DNA of 64,000 bases from Larix kaempferi (GCA_027924585.1 BSBM01000822.1:1010001-1074000), one strand, 5' to 3'; positions 12,420 through 23,950 are shown, numbered from the stretch's first letter. Notes: generated by a model from the letters alone, not told the origin. A program made the numbers and translations.

Positions 12420-13934
12420 ATGACCAAAATATGACTCAAACTGTCATCAAGCTGCTACAAGGTGTCAAAGGTTAAAACATCCTTTACAATCCATTCACAT
12501 AGCAATTATAACAAGTAGAAATCATTACTGGCGATCTAAATCCACATATAATATGTCATTAATTATTATTTATTACTCAGACAAGACTTTCAAGGTCATA
12601 CTCACTTCATAGTTGTGATCAGTTTGCTAGTGAAGGGTGAAAGCTAAGAATAACATGGCTAGGTTAAAGGATGACTTACTGACTTAACATTGTGACACTT
12701 TGGAAATGGAAAAGGGAATACACACCATAGCATTTAGTGGACAAGCAACAACACAGGGAATGGCGGTGTCTCACAAATGGATAAGTTGTTCAAAGAGTGT
12801 TTATTCACCTTACACTGATGCGCACAATCCATAATACAAATGAGGCCAGCAATCTTTTTGATATAGAGTTTAAGTTCCATTGCTTTTTGGGCCTAGAGTT
12901 TCCATAGCCTTTGATCTATGTGTGTTTATAAACACATTGCATAGATTTACATTTAATTTAGGCTCTTTTGCTGCAGGTGTGTTTTTAAGGCACTTGTTTA
13001 CTTGAGCACTTCTAGGTGTGTCACAGACAGCTTGTTTACCTAGGTATTTACATTTCACAATAGATATAGCATTTGATATTTTATAGCCATTTTCATTTGG
13101 CTTTATTTCATTCATACAAGATACAAGATTTGATTTCCATACTTTGTATTCATGGCAACACTAAAAGTTTCAGGTTTAGCCAACAACATCTTTAGTGACT
13201 AGGGGGAATTCACAAGGAATACCAACTCACCATAGGTAAGTTTTGTCACCAACTCAGAGCCGAGACGCAATAAACAGGGAAGCTTATCCAATATAGAGGC
13301 TACAGTGGGGAAAGGTCCTCCATGCCACTAGTCAAGTAGTAAGTCAAGGGAATGAACAAACTGGGTAAGTCATGGATGGATGAAGACAGTGAATAATGAA
13401 ACCAACACTAGCAAGCCAAAGTATGGCAGGAATGATCACCTCTATTCTCCCTAAGGAGGGTAAAACCAATGAGTATAGGCCAAGAACTTCTAAGTTTGAG
13501 TAGGGACAAATATGATATATATATAAGTACAACCAGGTCCACATATCTATATGATCGCCAAATCATGATACTAAGTGCTAAGACATGCTAAGAAAATGGA
13601 AATAAAAGCAATATAACCACAACACCATAATATACCTGCTGAGTCATATACCTGAATGCTCACCATCTGAACCATCATCTGTCCTCTGAAACTGCTGCTG
13701 TAACTCTGGGCAATACTGACTACTCTGTACAAATGGCTAAATAGCTATATTGGTCATCTCTCTGAGTGTCCTGAGAGTCAGTCATGGCATGGGAAATAAA
13801 ACTGCTGTCCAAAATCTGATAGTGATCCACTATAGATGCTCATCTCAGCATCTCAATGTAAGGGAACTGGCTGAATAGTGTACTGGAATCTGACAAAAAA
13901 TGTATGGTAGCCCGGTACTATATATGTGATAACA

Positions 13935-14408
13935 TCTGGCTCCGGCTGGGACAAGTGCTTTGCTGAAAAGAGCGCTTGAGAACCTCAGAATCTCTGGTCC
14001 TCGAACTCTGCTACTCGAATCCTTGATCCAACACTCTACCTTTTTGCTTTTAGCTTTCTTCTTTTTTCTTTTTATTTTTGCACCTGTATCTGCATTCACA
14101 AATATCAAAATACCTCATGCAGCATGTATGGGAAAAATATAAAATCCAACTGAAATAAAGTCTATTCTATAACAGAAATTTAAAGTGCGTAAAAGAAAAT
14201 TAATCTTACTAAGATAACTTGTAAAGTTTGAAATTTTCTTGTGCAGGAAAAGAAAAATGACATGTACTCAGTTAAACTAAGAGCTTGAAAAGGAGCTTAG
14301 GAAAGGACAAACAGGAGCCGCCAGACTCAATGGCTGAAAAGACTAACTACTGCCCAAATAGGCTTATTTAGTTCCTACCTACTCTAACCTAACCAGTTAG
14401 CACAAATG
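13935..14408 (-). other. 3' untranslated part of the large element
   Basis: This lies between the end of the second ORF and the 3' LTR. No long purine run was seen right before the LTR; the sequence there on the minus strand is AGCCGGAGCCAGA, only partly purine. No coding signal. Confidence 0.4.
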
Positions 14409-15522
14409 CTAGGTAAAATCATAGATCCAGTGCAACCATTCATCAAACAAGCTAATGACTTTTCTTCGATTTTTGTTTATAAAACAAGCCAGGATTGGGT
14501 TAAAGATTAAGGAATTTGATAGGACAATCTTCTTGGTTTGTTCAAAAATTGCAAAAGGGCTTGAATAGTGCAATAAGAAATCATGCCAAGGGGGAACTTG
14601 ATTAATGTAAACATCCTCCATCAGAATATTAATCGGATCATAAAAGTTATGCAAGTTATTATTCAGCATGTATGGAGGGAAAAGATGTGATAACAAATTC
14701 AACTCCCCTTGTTTCAAATTACTTTCCTCATCTTCCTGACTAGGACACTCAATTCTGACAACTCCAGGAGTGATGCACAAACCAAGTAGGGATAAATTGT
14801 GAAATAAAATTAAGATCGAGATTAGCCCCACTTGTTGTTTAAGGATGGAGAAACGAAGAAATTGATCTTTATATACCCCCTCCAGCCACCAAGAAGATTT
14901 AAGAATGTTATTTATCAAAGATGACTGAAAGAGAAAATGAAACACTGTATCTCCAATCATGCGACAATATATAGAATCCTGATTGAAAATCTCAAAAGAT
15001 TTACCAGACCACAAACTCAAAGAAGATTCAAAAAGCTGGGATGGGAGGGTGGATTGAAGATTTGTTGACCTGAATTTTGCCAAAAAAGGAAGAACTTATT
15101 GCGAGCACCCAACCCCAAAAATTGAAAAAAGCAATCCTGATTAAAAATTGAATTGGAAAAATTATAAACATTGGATGAGTTAAGTGAAGGATTATTTCCG
15201 AGCTTCCCATAAACATTAAGATATTGGTTTGAGGATTTGATTAAGGAAAACTCTTGATTAGTTTGATTCACCAACCCATCCTCATCATGAGATTTTTCTT
15301 CAATTGATTTACCACTGAATTCATATGATGATAATTTATCAAGAATCACATCGACAAACTGATTAACAACCATTTGATCATTTTCATAAAATTGATCTCT
15401 GAAAACAGGATGATCATTGGTTTCTAAAGAAACTTGGTTGTTGTCCCTACTTTCTTCTTCTTCAATGCCATGATAAAAAAAATCATTAATTACACAAGGA
15501 TTATGAAAAGGGATCTCACTAA
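14409..15522 (-). CDS. Second ORF of the large element, 3' part (function unknown)
   Basis: I do not recognise this protein. The first part (15522 to a stop at 15017) is acidic, with HGIEEEESRDNNQVS. The second part (open from 15083 to 14409, 224 residues) is hydrophobic and aromatic-rich, with SSWWLEGVYKDQFLRFSI and VPPWHDFLLHYSSPFAIFEQ. The two overlap by about 65 bases in different frames around a run of six A (plus strand), so one base missing from that run would explain the break. The 5' part of this ORF lies beyond the nested chromovirus at 23863-23947. Removing the insert and one copy of TGGAA keeps the frame (591 nt from ATG to the first stop). The intact protein would be about 400 residues. 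Extra ORFs of unknown role are known in some gypsy lineages. Confidence 0.55.
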
Positions 15523-15527
15523 TGGAA

Positions 15528-17296
15528 TGTAATATCCCTTTTTCAATTTTTATTAAAATGCCCAATTTTCCACTTTTTTTCCCAATTTCGTCCTTTGACT
15601 AGTTTTACTGTTTTGACCTCCAAATCAACCCAAATGCTCCCAAATCTTCTGTAGGAGTGTATGAATGGTATTTAGACTTGAATATAAGGTTCAGGGATGT
15701 TTTATGGCCCTCCAAATACTGCTGAAAACTTGATTTGTATTCTGATCAATATATGTAATTTTGACTAGTAATTTGTGCATCAAATCCCCCTCGGGTAACA
15801 CTGCAAATGGCCTTCCAAATGCCTCCAAACTCCCACAAATTTATGAACAGAGGTATATAATGTGTTAAGTATGTGATTAAGGTCTCATATGCACCATTAA
15901 TTGATTTTTAATACTGTTCTAACTCTCTCACATTCAACAGCAAAAACCCCCAATTCGACCCCTTGGGGAAATGGCACTATTTCACCTCCCAATACAACTA
16001 AACTGAGTAAAAATGCTTCAAATGCTCAAGTACAGTACATGAAACTTGTAGAAGACATCCATGGCAATATATTTATCACAAATATATCAGAGAATCATCA
16101 ATACATTCGAAATCATCATCAATACATTGGCTCACAACAAAGTAGTGGGGAAATGGCATTGTTCTTCCATTAAAAATGAGATTTATACATTTCTACTTGG
16201 AATTTCGACCTGAAACTTTTTGGAGATGAAGAACAAAGTATTTACTTCATATTACAAAAGAAATGGGGCATTAGAAGCTCCCCCAAAGAGTACAATAGCT
16301 CACCAAAAACGCCCTCCCTCAAGGAGCACGAATATGCCTTCAAAACTGGAAACGGTGGAGAGAAAGTGCTGCACTAAACCAAACCATGAAACTTCCTGTA
16401 GCTGCTACCTGCAAATACAAACTCCATTAAAGCACCATGAAAGACCTGAGTGGCCTCTCCAAACACCAACTTGGATGGGAATCTTTCACCCTCGAAATTG
16501 GCTAAGGCAAGAAACTAGTCATCCACTAGCTCTCTCTTCACAAATGCAATTTTTCTCAAATCATCAAAAGCCATTCTCATACTTGATTTCTACATTTTAT
16601 AACCAACATTAGCCTTCAAGGGGTCGAAATCCTCTCAATAGATTCAATAATTTTCCATTTAGAAAATATTCCTCATTTGCCACTTGTCTCCTAGTTCCAA
16701 CCTTCCATCTTCTCCCAAATTCGAATTTGAGTCTCTTTAGATTCCTCCAACTCCATGAGCGCCTTCTTGAGCCTATTTTTGGGGCTGACATGTCATAATG
16801 GTCAGGTGTAAGAAGTCAGGTCTGAATTTTGTCATAAAATGTCATAGATGCTTCATTATTGTTGTCATAAAACTAGGGAATCTAGCCCATGTGTCCACTA
16901 GTCTCCAATTTGACTCTTCCTCTCCCATGGAGGTTACTATTCCTTCCCATTTCGACCTAATATGCTCAATTCCATGTGTTATGACTTACCAACTCACCCA
17001 AGAGTGTTCACCTTCCCATGAATTCGAATTGGCAAGAGAGAGCTGCCATGTGTCATTGAAAAATCAAGCTAGTGTGGGTCCCACCACCTCCATATGTCTC
17101 CAAAACCACTTGCCACCTAGAATTTCTCTTGAATTTATTTATTCATCATATTTATTAAATTCTTGAACCCTTCTAATGTCTAAATATCATTTATTAGTTT
17201 CCTTATTACCATCCCACATGTGCCCATCCAACCTAGGAAACTAGTAGGATTGATGGGATTGTCTTACTATGCACTTATTTGAATGGGGACATTACA
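15528..17296 (-). repeat. 3' LTR of the chromovirus (1,769 bp)
   Basis: The left copy begins TGTAATATCCC and ends GGGGACATTACA. It is one base longer than the right copy because of a C4 versus C3 run near 15,960. The frames at 16220-16612 and 16798-17166 recur in the other LTR only because the LTRs are copies. Confidence 0.93.
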
Positions 17297-17310
17297 GTCC
17301 TCCCCACCCA
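17297..17310 (-). other. Polypurine tract of the chromovirus
   Basis: The minus strand reads TGGGTGGGGAGGAC directly before the 3' LTR, the expected place for the primer of plus-strand DNA synthesis. Confidence 0.75.
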
Positions 17311-18045
17311 AGATTGCTTGTCCTCAAGCAATTTCAAATTTGGATGCTGCAAAATCTTCTCCTCTTCCCATGTGGCATCTTCATTTGGTAAGTCCTTCCA
17401 TTGCACTAAATATTCTTTGATGATTCTACTCCTCAACCTTCTTTCCCGTGTCTTCAAAATCTTTTCCGGAACAAGTGTGAGCTGACCTTCATCATCCAAA
17501 GGAGGAAGTATTTCTGAAGTGATGATTTTCTGACCAAGAGCTTTCTTAAGACAAGAAACATGAAATACATTGTGGATTTTACTCCCTTCCGGAAGTTCTA
17601 GTTCATATGCTACTTCTCCAACCTTCCGCACTACCTTGTATGGCCCATAGTACCTTGGTTTTAATTTTTCTGCTCCATTCTTTTTGAGAGATGTTTGTTT
17701 ATAGGGCTGCAACCTTAAATATATTAAATCATTGACTTGAAAGGTTCTCTCTTCTCTATGTCTATCAGCATATTGTTTTTGTTGATTTTGAGCAACCTGC
17801 AAATTGTCTTTCAAGAGCTTTAAAATTTCTTGGCTCTCTTCCACCCAATCTTTAGCCTTTGGGGCTCTATTATCACCAAATATAATGTCAGCAAATGTAA
17901 GTGCATCATAACCATATAATGCTTTGAAAGGAGACATTCCTATTGACATATGATAAGTGGTGTTGTAGCAAAACTCACCCAAGTGTAGCCATTTTGCCCA
18001 TGCTTTTTGCTGCCCTCCCACATAGTTTCTTAGGTATCCTTCCAA
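17311..18045 (-). CDS. Chromovirus integrase C-terminus and chromodomain
   Basis: This frame continues integrase after an in-frame TAG at 18046-18048. It begins with the conserved EGYLRNYVGGQQKAWAKWL region and passes through the GPY/F-type core (KPRYYGPYKVVRKVGEVAYELELP, about residues 125-150). It ends with a chromodomain at about residues 190-240 (EYLVQWKDLPNEDATWEEE). Chromodomains of this type guide integration to certain chromatin marks (known for chromoviruses). The residues before the domain, LKTRERRLRSRIIKEYLV, are typical. The frame runs on through the polypurine tract into the LTR to 17275. The TAG is probably TGG changed by one base, since VNQWLEGYL is the usual form. Confidence 0.85.
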
Positions 18046-19107
18046 CTATTGGTTTACCCTCTCTGTTTGTCCATCAGTTTGTGGATGATAGCTGGTACTT
18101 GGAGTCAATTGAGTGCCTACCAATCTAAAAAGTTCTTGCCAAAAAGCACCCATGAATCTACTATCTCTATCACTGACAATGCTCTTGGGGAGCCCATGCA
18201 ATCTGAAGATTTCTTTGAAAAAAATATCAGCCACTTGTGCAGCACTAAAAGATGATGTAACAGCAAAGAAATGAGCAAATTTTGTCAACCTATCAACTAC
18301 CACATAGATGCAATCCTTACCTAAGGATTTAGGCAATCCGGTGATGAAATCCATGGAAATACTGTCCCATTTTTGCTCCGGAATGGGCAATGGTTGTAAT
18401 AGGCCGGCTGGACATGTAAGTTCTGATTTGTTTTGTTGACATGCTTTACATTCATTCACATACTTCTGAACATCTTCCTTCATCCCCTTCCAAAAAAATC
18501 TTTGCCTCAACTGTCTATAAGTTTTGAAGATCCCCGGATGGCCCGCTAGTGGGGAATCATGTGCTTCTTGCAAAATTCGGTACTTGAGCTTGGAGTTATG
18601 AACTAAATAAATTCTTCCCTTATAATATATCAGCCCATTCAAAATCCTATAATTATCATCCTCTTTGATTCCATCCAACACATCACAAGCAAATTTGTCT
18701 TTGGCATATTCAACTAGTAGCATGTTTTTCCAATCCTTGGCAATATCCATGAGAGAAAAGGAAGGCCTTCTTGACAAAGCATCTGCTACTATATTATTCT
18801 TTCCTTTGACATATTCAATATCAAAATCATAAGCTTGAATCTTGCTTACCCACTTTTGTTGCCTTTCATTTAGATCCTTTTGGGTGAGAAAGTGTCTTAG
18901 ACTATTATGGTCAGTTTTCACCACAAACTTGCTGCCCACCAAGTATTGTCTGAATTTGGCCAATGCATGCATAATGGCCAGCATTTCTTTATCATAGATG
19001 GAGTAAAGTTTTTCATGAGGCTGCAACTTTCTGCTCTCAAAGGCTATGGGGTGTTGGCCTTGCTTTAGGACAGCCCCTATTCCTCCACCTGAAGCATCAC
19101 ATTCCAC
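18046..19107 (-). CDS. Chromovirus RNase H and integrase core
   Basis: RNase H occupies about residues 1-120, with catalytic-type acids in ECDASGGG, KEMLA and KTDHNSL, and ends with the usual VADALSRRPS. The integrase zinc finger follows at about 180-230 (HDSPLAGHPG, H, then CKACQQNK). The core then carries the D,D,E set: DSISMDFITGLP, SIVSDRDSRF and the Glu of HPQTDGQTERVNQ. The frame stops at a TAG right after ERVNQ. RNase H then integrase is the gypsy order. All catalytic residues that I can see are kept, so the defect is in continuity and not in the active sites. Confidence 0.88.
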   Translation of the reverse strand: MECDASGGGIGAVLKQGQHPIAFESRKLQPHEKLYSIYDKEMLAIMHALAKFRQYLVGSKFVVKTDHNSLRHFLTQKDLNERQQKWVSKIQAYDFDIEYVKGKNNIVADALSRRPSFSLMDIAKDWKNMLLVEYAKDKFACDVLDGIKEDDNYRILNGLIYYKGRIYLVHNSKLKYRILQEAHDSPLAGHPGIFKTYRQLRQRFFWKGMKEDVQKYVNECKACQQNKSELTCPAGLLQPLPIPEQKWDSISMDFITGLPKSLGKDCIYVVVDRLTKFAHFFAVTSSFSAAQVADIFFKEIFRLHGLPKSIVSDRDSRFMGAFWQELFRLVGTQLTPSTSYHPQTDGQTERVNQ

Positions 19108-20049
19108 AACAAAAGGTTTAGTAAAATCAGGAAGTGCAAGTATGGGACAACTACCTCATTACCTCTTTCATTTTTTGGAATGTTTTTTCAGCCTCTTCAT
19201 CCCACTAGAAAGCATCCTTCTTAGTCAAATCAGTGAGTGGAGAAGTCAACTTGGAGAACCCTTTCACAAATTTCTGTAGTAGGTGCATATGCCAATAAAG
19301 CCTCTCAATTCGGTAATATTTTTTGGTGATGGCCATTCCAAGATAGCCCTGATTTTTTCCATGTGTACCTTCACTCCTTCTTGCCCAATAATGTGCCCAA
19401 GATACAGTAGTTCTTTCATCCCCAAACTCACATTTTGATAATTTAGCAAATAAGGACTCTTCTTGCAAGATTTTCAACACAATCTCTAACTGTTGCAAAT
19501 GCTCTTCCCATGTTTTACTGTAAATGAGAATATCATCAAAGAAAACCAAAACAAACCTTCTTAGTTGCTTGCAAAATATCCTATTCATACATGCTTGAAA
19601 GGTGGCTGGAGCATTAGTTAACCCAAAAGGCATGACAAGAAATTCAAAGTGGCCAAAATGACATCGAAAAGCGGTCTTTTGCACATCTTCATCTTTCATT
19701 CGAATTTGGTGATACCCTGATCTAAGGTCAATTTTTGAGAGTATTTGGCCCCATGTAGCTCATCCATGAGCTCATCAATCCTAGGAATAGGATACCTATT
19801 CTTGATAGTCTTTTTGTTCAAGGCTCTGAAATCTATGCACATTCTCAATGTTCCATCTTTTTTCTTCACTAGCACTACTGAAGAAGCATAAGGGCTAGAG
19901 CTTGGTCTAATGAGCCCCAACTCTAGGAGTTCTTGGAAGCTTTTTCAATCTCATCTCTAAACCTTTTAGGATGTCTATAAGGTGGTATTTGAATGGGTGA
20001 AGTACCCTCCTCCAAAACAATACTGTGCTCAACCCCCCTATCTGGTGGC
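19108..20049 (-). pseudogene. Chromovirus reverse transcriptase, multiple frameshifts
   Basis: Recognisable blocks in order: the connector after protease (PHGRPPDRG and PPYRHP, in a shifted frame), [70 protein letters not shown], then FFDDILIYS holding the two catalytic Asp (the first residue is Phe where Tyr or Val is common), [12 protein letters not shown] and [10 protein letters not shown]. Breaks I located on the coding strand: one extra base near 20,065, one missing near 19,935, one missing near 19,735, a pair of compensating shifts near 19,430 and 19,280, a TAG at 19205-19207 where Trp is expected, and one more shift near 19,150. Gag-protease and RNase H-integrase on either side are far less damaged. 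Confidence 0.82.
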
Positions 20050-21954
20050 CTACCATGTGGAACGGTCTCTAAAAACCTTTTCATATTTTTGCAAAAGTCT
20101 CTCTATCTCCTTTGGGTGTTTGACAATATTTATAGTTGGCTTGGGAGATGTAATATGACATTCAGCAGCCCATTCTATATCCCCATGCCTCAATATAGAT
20201 CTCATGCTATTGCAAGTCACTACTTGATTTGGATAAGTGTGTTGCCCTCTCACAACTCTTTGTACTCCTTTTGAATCTTGGAATTTCATTTCGGGAATTT
20301 GATAATTTACTGTATGCTCTCCTATTGAATACAACCATTGCACTCCCAAAACCACATTAGTATCAGCAACATCAACCACATAAAAACTATCAACAAAAGT
20401 ATAGTTACCTACGGTGACTTGCAGCTTTGGAACCCATGTTTTGCATTGCATTGTGTTGTGACTGGGAATGACAACTGTGAATCCATCAAATGGTTCAATA
20501 GGTATCTTTCTTTTCTCTACCATCTCTGCATCAATGAAGTTATGAGTGGCTCCTCCATCTACCAAAACTGAAGTTCTTTGTCCTTGTACCACACCTTTGC
20601 ATCGGATAGTATGATAGCGAGGTACTGCTGAAAGCACTGCCATTCTTGCTTTGTCCGGTGAAGGCTGATTTTCTTTTTGTCTTTCCTCTTCTACTGCTAT
20701 CTCATATGCCTCTTCTTGATCTGAAATATGTCCATCTTCATCCATGCCCCCATCATACCCCTCATTATCAGAAAATACTTCTATGTATTGAGCCTTTCCT
20801 TTGGTACATTTGTGCCCCGGTGTCCATGGTTGGAAGCATGTGAAGCATAGTTTCTTTTTTCTAAGTTCATCCCTGTTTAGTCCCTCTTTTTTATTCCTCT
20901 CAAATGACTCTCTTTGCCAAGGTTTCTTATCATATCCATCCCTTTGCCAAGGTTTCTTTTCAAATTTATAGCTAGGCTTAGGAGGAAATCTCGTTCTAGG
21001 AAGCACATTTTGGAGATCCCTAGTCAAGCTCATTGCATCTTTTAATGTAGTTGGCTTGTGGGCTTTGACCAAACCTCTTAAGGGTTCAGCCAAACCTTCA
21101 GTGAACAGCAATACTAATCTTCCCATAGATACATCAGCCACCTTGACTGATAATTTTTGAAAGTCCAACATATATTCGGTAGGGGACCCAGTTTGCTTCA
21201 ATTGAGCTAGTTCTTTGAAAGGCAATTCTGGATCTTTTTGTTCAAATCTTTCTAGTACCCTGTCAACAAATTCTCCATATGTTTTAACCTGATTATGACC
21301 CAAGGTTTTCAGCCCATGAAACCACCATTCATTGGCATCTCCTTCCAAATGCAAAATGGCCATTTTTAATGCATCCTCTTCCAACATAGGATTCAGCTGA
21401 AAATATACATCCAATTTTTGCACCCAAGTGTTAGCAGAATTTTGAGAAGAACCATCAAAAGTAGGAAGTGACATTTTTCCAATAGCACTATTCAATTCTT
21501 TGTTTTGGAATGGACTCCTATTGTCTCCCTTCATTTTAATCTTTTGCATAGCATCAATGTAGTCACTGAGTGGTACACCTCTTTTACACTCTTCATTCAA
21601 ATCATTCCAATCATTTACTAGTTTCTTGTAATCCAATTCAAGATTGGGTTCTTCTTTGGGTGTGAGAAATTTAGGTGCAGTATGCCTTTGTGTGCTTTGA
21701 AATTCATCAGGTCTATTATGAGGTCCTGTACTTGAGAAAATATGCTCATTCCCTTTCATCTTTTCCTCTGAGTGTGAACCACTATTATCTCCTATCATCC
21801 CTTTACCTGAAAGTTGGCTACCCAACAATTCGAAACCTTTCATCATTTGTTTATTCATATCTAGCATAACCATGGTAAGTCCTTCAAAACATGGTTTTAA
21901 AGCTTCAATAAATTCCTCCTTATGTCTTAATTTTTCCTCCTCCTCTCTACCCAT
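20050..21954 (-). CDS. Chromovirus Gag and protease
   Basis: A 634-residue frame starts MGREEEEKLRHKEEFIEALK. The Retrotrans_gag domain covers about residues 160-310 (KMSLPTFDGSSQNSANTWV, LHLEGDANEWWFHGLKTL). A zinc knuckle of the form CFTCFQPWTPGHKC lies at 370-383. Protease begins near 455, with active site VLVDGGATHNFID (Asp 466) and the later VVLGVQWLYSIGEH. The frame ends prematurely at RDRSTW because of an extra C before the reverse transcriptase connector; in gypsy chromoviruses gag and pol are usually one polyprotein. The start lies about 130 bp after the primer-binding site, as expected for a leader. Confidence 0.88.
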   Translation of the reverse strand: MGREEEEKLRHKEEFIEALKPCFEGLTMVMLDMNKQMMKGFELLGSQLSGKGMIGDNSGSHSEEKMKGNEHIFSSTGPHNRPDEFQSTQRHTAPKFLTPKEEPNLELDYKKLVNDWNDLNEECKRGVPLSDYIDAMQKIKMKGDNRSPFQNKELNSAIGKMSLPTFDGSSQNSANTWVQKLDVYFQLNPMLEEDALKMAILHLEGDANEWWFHGLKTLGHNQVKTYGEFVDRVLERFEQKDPELPFKELAQLKQTGSPTEYMLDFQKLSVKVADVSMGRLVLLFTEGLAEPLRGLVKAHKPTTLKDAMSLTRDLQNVLPRTRFPPKPSYKFEKKPWQRDGYDKKPWQRESFERNKKEGLNRDELRKKKLCFTCFQPWTPGHKCTKGKAQYIEVFSDNEGYDGGMDEDGHISDQEEAYEIAVEEERQKENQPSPDKARMAVLSAVPRYHTIRCKGVVQGQRTSVLVDGGATHNFIDAEMVEKRKIPIEPFDGFTVVIPSHNTMQCKTWVPKLQVTVGNYTFVDSFYVVDVADTNVVLGVQWLYSIGEHTVNYQIPEMKFQDSKGVQRVVRGQHTYPNQVVTCNSMRSILRHGDIEWAAECHITSPKPTINIVKHPKEIERLLQKYEKVFRDRSTW

Positions 21955-22080
21955 TTTTTAGAAAAGAACTCTTTTTCTGCTACTATCTCTTCTTCAACCA
22001 AAACTTCTTCAACTACTGATTCAAAGGGTGGTGTTTTATTTGTTTGGCTTCTTGTTAATACCATCAGGTGCCAAGACCAT

Positions 22081-22092
22081 GCTCTGATACCA
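22081..22092 (-). other. Primer-binding site (initiator tRNA-Met) of the chromovirus
   Basis: The minus strand reads TGGTATCAGAGC two bases after the end of the 5' LTR. This is the standard plant initiator tRNA-Met primer site. Confidence 0.93.
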
Positions 22093-22094
22093 CT

Positions 22095-23862
22095 TGTAAT
22101 ATCCCTTTTTCAATTTTTATTAAAATGCCCAATTTTCCACTTTTTTTCCCAATTTCGACCTTTGACTAGTTTTACTGTTTTGACCTCCAAATCAACCCAA
22201 ATGCTCCCAAATCTTCTGTAGGAGTGTATGAATGGTATTTAGACTTGAATATAAGGTTCAGGGATGTTTTATGGCCCTCCAAATACTGCTGAAAACTTGA
22301 TTTGTATTCTGATCAATATATGTAATTTTGACTAGTAATTTGTGCATCAAATCCCCCTCGGGTAACACTGCAAATGGCCTTCCAAATGCCTCCAAACTCC
22401 CACAAATTTATGAACAGAGGTATATAATGTGTTAAGTATGTGATTAAGGTCTCATATGCACCATTAATTGATTTTTAATACTGTTCTAACTCTCTCACAT
22501 TCAACAGCAAAAACCCCCAATTCGACCCTTGGGGAAATGGCACTATTTCACCTCCCAATACAACTAAACTGAGTAAAAATGCTTCAAATGCTCAAGTACA
22601 GTACATGAAACTTGTAGAAGACATCCATGGCAATATATTTATCACAAATATATCAGAGAATCATCAATACATTCGAAATCATCATCAATACATTGGCTCA
22701 CAACAAGGTAGTGGGGAAATGGCATTGTTCTTCCATTAAAAATGAGATTTATACATTTCTACTTGGAATTTCGACCTGAAACTTTTTGGAGATGAAGAAC
22801 AAAGTATTTACTTCATATTACAAAAGAAATGGGGCATTAGAAGCTCCCCCAAAGAGTACAATAGCTCACCAAAAACGCCCTCCCTCAAGGAGCACGAATA
22901 TGCCTTCAAAACTGGAAACGGTGGAGAGAAAGTGCTGCACTAAACCAAACCATGAAACTTCCTGTAGCTGCTACCTGCAAATACAAACTCCATTAAAGCA
23001 CCATGAAAGACCTGAGTGGCCTCTCCAAACACCAACTTGGATGGGAATCTTTCACCCTCGAAATTGGCTAAGGCAAGAAACTAGTCATCCACTAGCTCTC
23101 TCTTCACAAATGCAATTTTTCTCAAATCATCAAAAGCCATTCTCATACTTGATTTCTACATTTTATAACCAACATTAGCCTTCAAGGGGTCGAAATCCTC
23201 TCAATAGATTCAATAATTTTCCATTTAGAAAATATTCCTCATTTGCCACTTGTCTCCTAGTTCCAACCTTCCATCTTCTCCCAAATTCGAATTTGAGTCT
23301 CTTTAGATTCCTCCAACTCCATGAGCGCCTTCTTGAGCCTATTTTTGGGGCTGACATGTCATAATGGTCAGGTGTAAGAAGTCAGGTCTGAATTTTGTCA
23401 TAAAATGTCATAGATGCTTCATTATTGTTGTCATAAAACTAGGGAATCTAGCCCATGTGTCCACTAGTCTCCAATTTGACTCTTCCTCTCCCATGGAGGT
23501 TACTATTCCTTCCCATTTCGACCTAATATGCTCAATTCCATGTGTTATGACTTACCAACTCACTCAAGAGTGTTCACCTTCCCATGAATTCGAATTGGCA
23601 AGAGAGAGCTGCCATGTGTCATTGAAAAATCAAGCTAGTGTGGGTCCCACCACCTCCATATGTCTCCAAAACCACTTGCCACCTAGAATTTCTCTTGAAT
23701 TTATTTATTCATCATATTTATTAAATTCTTGAACCCTTCTAATGTCTAAATATCATTTATTAGTTTCCTTATTACCATCCCACATGTGCCCATCCAACCT
23801 AGGAAACTAGTAGGATTGATGGGATTGTCTTACTATGCACTTATTTGAATGGGGACATTACA
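22095..23862 (-). repeat. 5' LTR of the chromovirus (1,768 bp)
   Basis: This is a near-exact copy of 15528-17296. Differences seen: one A/T near the start, one C in a run, one A/G near 22,710 and one C/T near 23,564. Confidence 0.93.
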
Positions 23863-23947
23863 TGGAAGACTCAACCATGGATGCTTCTTGATGGAAATCA
23901 CTCTCTTCAGCTGAGACTTCTTCAGGTAATGATGACAAGACTCTCAT
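23863..23947 (-). CDS. Second ORF of the large element, 5' part
   Basis: ATG at 23947-23945 opens a frame starting MRVLSSLPEEVSAEESDF. It lies in the same frame as gag, only one codon (CTT) after the gag TAA. The frame is cut by the chromovirus insertion at 23863 and continues at 15522. The in-frame, almost abutting arrangement could allow stop-codon readthrough or reinitiation; that is inference. Confidence 0.5.
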
Positions 23948-23950
23948 AAG

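Larger units (their letters stand above)
7510..13934 (-). repeat. 3' LTR of the large element, interrupted by a solo LTR
   Basis: Without the nested 8020-10242 segment this copy is about 4.2 kb and aligns end to end with 25080-29239. The promoter reads from the minus strand: CCTATTTAAAGGAG at about 11,381-11,394, followed by CTTCTCATTGTACAGG. U3 is therefore about 2.5 kb and R plus U5 about 1.6 kb. By eye the two LTRs agree at roughly the mid-90s percent level (not computed). The short frames in it, such as 12,870-13,115, are not genes. Confidence 0.88.
15528..23862 (-). mobile_element. Ty3/gypsy chromovirus, 8,335 bp, complete but broken pol
   Basis: LTRs start TGTAATATCCC and end GACATTACA on the plus strand. 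The duplication TGGAA flanks the element at 15523-15527 and 23863-23867. Minus-strand order: 5' LTR (22095-23862), primer site for initiator tRNA-Met (22081-22092), gag-protease, reverse transcriptase, RNase H, integrase with chromodomain, polypurine tract (17297-17310), 3' LTR (15528-17296). The LTRs differ at only four places that I found (three substitutions and one C in a C run), so insertion was recent. It sits in the second ORF of the large element. The pol region has several frameshifts and three in-frame stops. Confidence 0.93.

Noticed and set aside
12870-13115. 81-codon frame identical to one at 28174-28419
   Set aside because: Both lie in the two LTRs of the same element; identity comes from LTR copying. 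The matching part of the solo LTR at 59-63.6 kb does not keep the frame.
16220-16612. 130-codon frame identical to 22786-23178
   Set aside because: Inside the chromovirus LTRs, identical only because the LTRs are copies; no domain.
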